NCBI GenBank assembly: GCA_937902275.1
Contig: CALFNW010000020.1
Span: 1 to 7,658, forward strand
Length of the DNA: 7,658 nt
Source of the DNA: UBA4717 sp002404395
GTDB lineage: Bacteria; Bacillota; Clostridia; Oscillospirales; CAG-272
Direction: 5' to 3'
Part shown: piece by piece, positions 7,252 to 7,658 of the stretch
Layout: the number at the start of each line of letters is the position of its first letter
How positions within the stretch are numbered: the stretch's first letter is position 1
Notes under the pieces: model-generated
Told to the model about the DNA's origin: nothing
The model's input: only the letters and a program-made list of their open reading frames with translations
Database searches by the model: none
Position numbers and translations under genes: made by a program

Positions 7252-7305
7252 GATCTCCGACTTTACGCTTTGCATTTTTGCGTCGGCTACGCCGACATGG
7301 AGATC
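7252..7305 (+). promoter_or_regulatory. Fold that may hide the ribosome binding site of the spoVM-like gene
   Basis: The Shine-Dalgarno GGAG of the short ORF (7299-7302, 8 bases before ATG) lies inside GGAGATC at 7299-7305. This is the exact complement of GATCTCC at 7252-7258. Between them is a second stem, GTCGGC (7282-7287) with GCCGAC (7291-7296) and loop TAC, ending two bases before the Shine-Dalgarno. CCGAC at 7257-7261 can also pair with GTCGG at 7282-7286, so two competing folds are possible. Control of translation by this fold is inference. Confidence 0.4.
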
Positions 7306-7310
7306 AATTT

Positions 7311-7400
7311 ATGAAAATCGTCGTTGTCAGATCGCCGAAACTATGGAGCGGACTGCTCAAGAAAATATTCGGCATCTCCCAAGGTACTCAGCGCAAATAA
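7311..7400 (+). CDS. spoVM: SpoVM-like small sporulation membrane peptide
   Basis: This is a 29-residue ORF beginning MKIVVVRSPKLWSGLL and continuing KKIFGIS. B. subtilis SpoVM (26 residues) begins MKFYTIKLPKFLGG. Aligned without gaps they share Met1, Lys2, Pro9, Lys10, Gly14 and Gly21, and basic residue 17 (Lys for Arg). Pro9 is the residue known to be important for SpoVM binding to the convex forespore membrane. The segment after it forms an amphipathic helix with two adjacent lysines. SpoVM sits on the outer forespore membrane, anchors SpoIVA and so guides coat assembly. The start has the Shine-Dalgarno GGAG at 7299-7302 with normal spacing. The location downstream of rsgA matches B. subtilis, where only rpe and thiN intervene. 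The last 13 bases overlap the convergent gene. The call rests on similarity from memory plus gene order; a chance ORF this short is possible but unlikely given both. Confidence 0.82.
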   Translation: MKIVVVRSPKLWSGLLKKIFGISQGTQRK

Positions 7401-7658
7401 GCTTCGAGACTTTCGGAGCATTTTCGCTGATAATTGACCATTCCGCTGCAAAGTTCACGGGTGGAATCGGCACAGCCGGAACTTGAGTTAAGCTGCTTCT
7501 GCATTTTCACGATTCCCATATTCGTGCCGTTTATCATAATTTCGGCGATATGCGAGGAAGTCGAATCTATCGCGGTGTTTGTCACGATCCCGATATCAGC
7601 CATAAGCTTTGTCATCATCTTGACCCCGCGCGGAGTCAGTCCGGGTTCTCCGAGCCGC
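7388..7658 (-). CDS. Unrecognised helical protein, C-terminal part only
   Basis: A frame on the - strand is open from the window edge (7658) to a TGA at 7390-7388, giving the last 89 residues. The true start is outside the window; the internal ATG at 7618 is not needed, since upstream codons read on as RLGEPGLTPRGVK. The visible part is rich in Met and predicted helical (TPRGVKMMTKLMADIGIV, HIAEIMINGTNMGIVKM, then a Cys-containing helix, ending SLEAYLR). It has no signal peptide or membrane segment in the visible part and no catalytic motif that I know. The pattern HIAEIMINGTNMGI recalls uncharacterised short helical proteins of Clostridia, but I cannot name a family. It converges on the spoVM-like ORF and overlaps its end by 13 bases; no terminator is obvious. 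Confidence 0.72.
   Translation of the reverse strand, partial: RLGEPGLTPRGVKMMTKLMADIGIVTNTAIDSTSSHIAEIMINGTNMGIVKMQKQLNSSSGCADSTRELCSGMVNYQRKCSESLEAYLR

Larger units (their letters stand above)
6848..7310. other. 463-base gap with inverted repeats but no recognisable gene
   Basis: No reading frame here has a plausible start, Shine-Dalgarno and recognisable product. I see no trace of rpe or thiN, which occupy this place in B. subtilis. The gap holds several inverted repeats (6912-6955, 7008-7027, 7101-7121, 7134-7173, 7252-7305), an 11-base direct repeat, and the ribosome binding site of the spoVM-like ORF. No tRNA, rRNA or riboswitch class that I know was recognised. A promoter for the spoVM-like ORF should lie here, but no convincing match was found. 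Confidence 0.6.

Noticed and set aside
7236..7252. CATATGAG as a sigma-E type -10 box for the spoVM-like ORF
   Set aside because: The match to the -10 consensus is partial and no -35 element is found at the expected distance. CATATATTG at 6960-6968 and CATAACG at 7090-7096 were rejected for the same reason.
6848..7310. CRISPR array, tRNA or known riboswitch in the gap
   Set aside because: No regularly spaced repeats, no cloverleaf and no conserved core of a riboswitch class that I recognise.
7103..7486. A 127-codon + strand frame across the gap and the short ORF
   Set aside because: Its product resembles nothing, it has no suitable ribosome binding site, and it overlaps in other frames both the spoVM-like ORF and the convergent gene, which have better support.

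Overview
The window looks like a piece of the conserved 'translation and cell-wall signalling' operon of an endospore-forming member of the class Clostridia, probably Oscillospiraceae-like. This rests on the gene order, the moderate GC content, the PASTA-kinase/PP2C pair and a tiny gene that I read as spoVM. The taxonomic call is inference. Six complete genes run on the + strand with almost no space between them, which suggests one transcription unit.

Layout. 1-60 is a short leader with a strong hairpin. 61-762 is a YugP-type membrane zinc metallopeptidase. 759-2228 is rsmB (16S rRNA m5C methyltransferase), overlapping the first gene by ATGA. 2229-3317 is rlmN (23S rRNA/tRNA m2A methyltransferase), starting on the base after the rsmB stop. 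3353-4132 is a PP2C phosphatase (prpC/stp). 4204-5937 is a PASTA Ser/Thr kinase (prkC) with three PASTA repeats. 5924-6847 is rsgA (ribosome-assembly GTPase), overlapping the kinase by 14 bases. 6848-7310 holds no convincing gene but has several inverted repeats. 7311-7400 is a 29-codon ORF resembling SpoVM. 7388-7658 is the 3' end of a convergent - strand gene that leaves the window and that I cannot name.

How they fit together. RsmB and RlmN modify rRNA, and RsgA checks small-subunit maturation. The kinase senses cell-wall fragments through its PASTA repeats and the phosphatase reverses its action. In Bacillus subtilis the same order is known (rsmB-rlmN-prpC-prkC-cpgA/rsgA-rpe-thiN-spoVM), and PrkC is reported there to phosphorylate CpgA. 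Here rpe and thiN are missing between rsgA and the spoVM-like ORF and are replaced by about 460 bases of structured non-coding DNA.

The points most worth a second look are the short spoVM-like gene with a possible fold over its ribosome binding site, the hairpin that may bring a distant Shine-Dalgarno close to the start of the first gene, the repeat-rich gap, and the unnamed convergent gene. I see no clear evidence for a wholly new multi-gene system.
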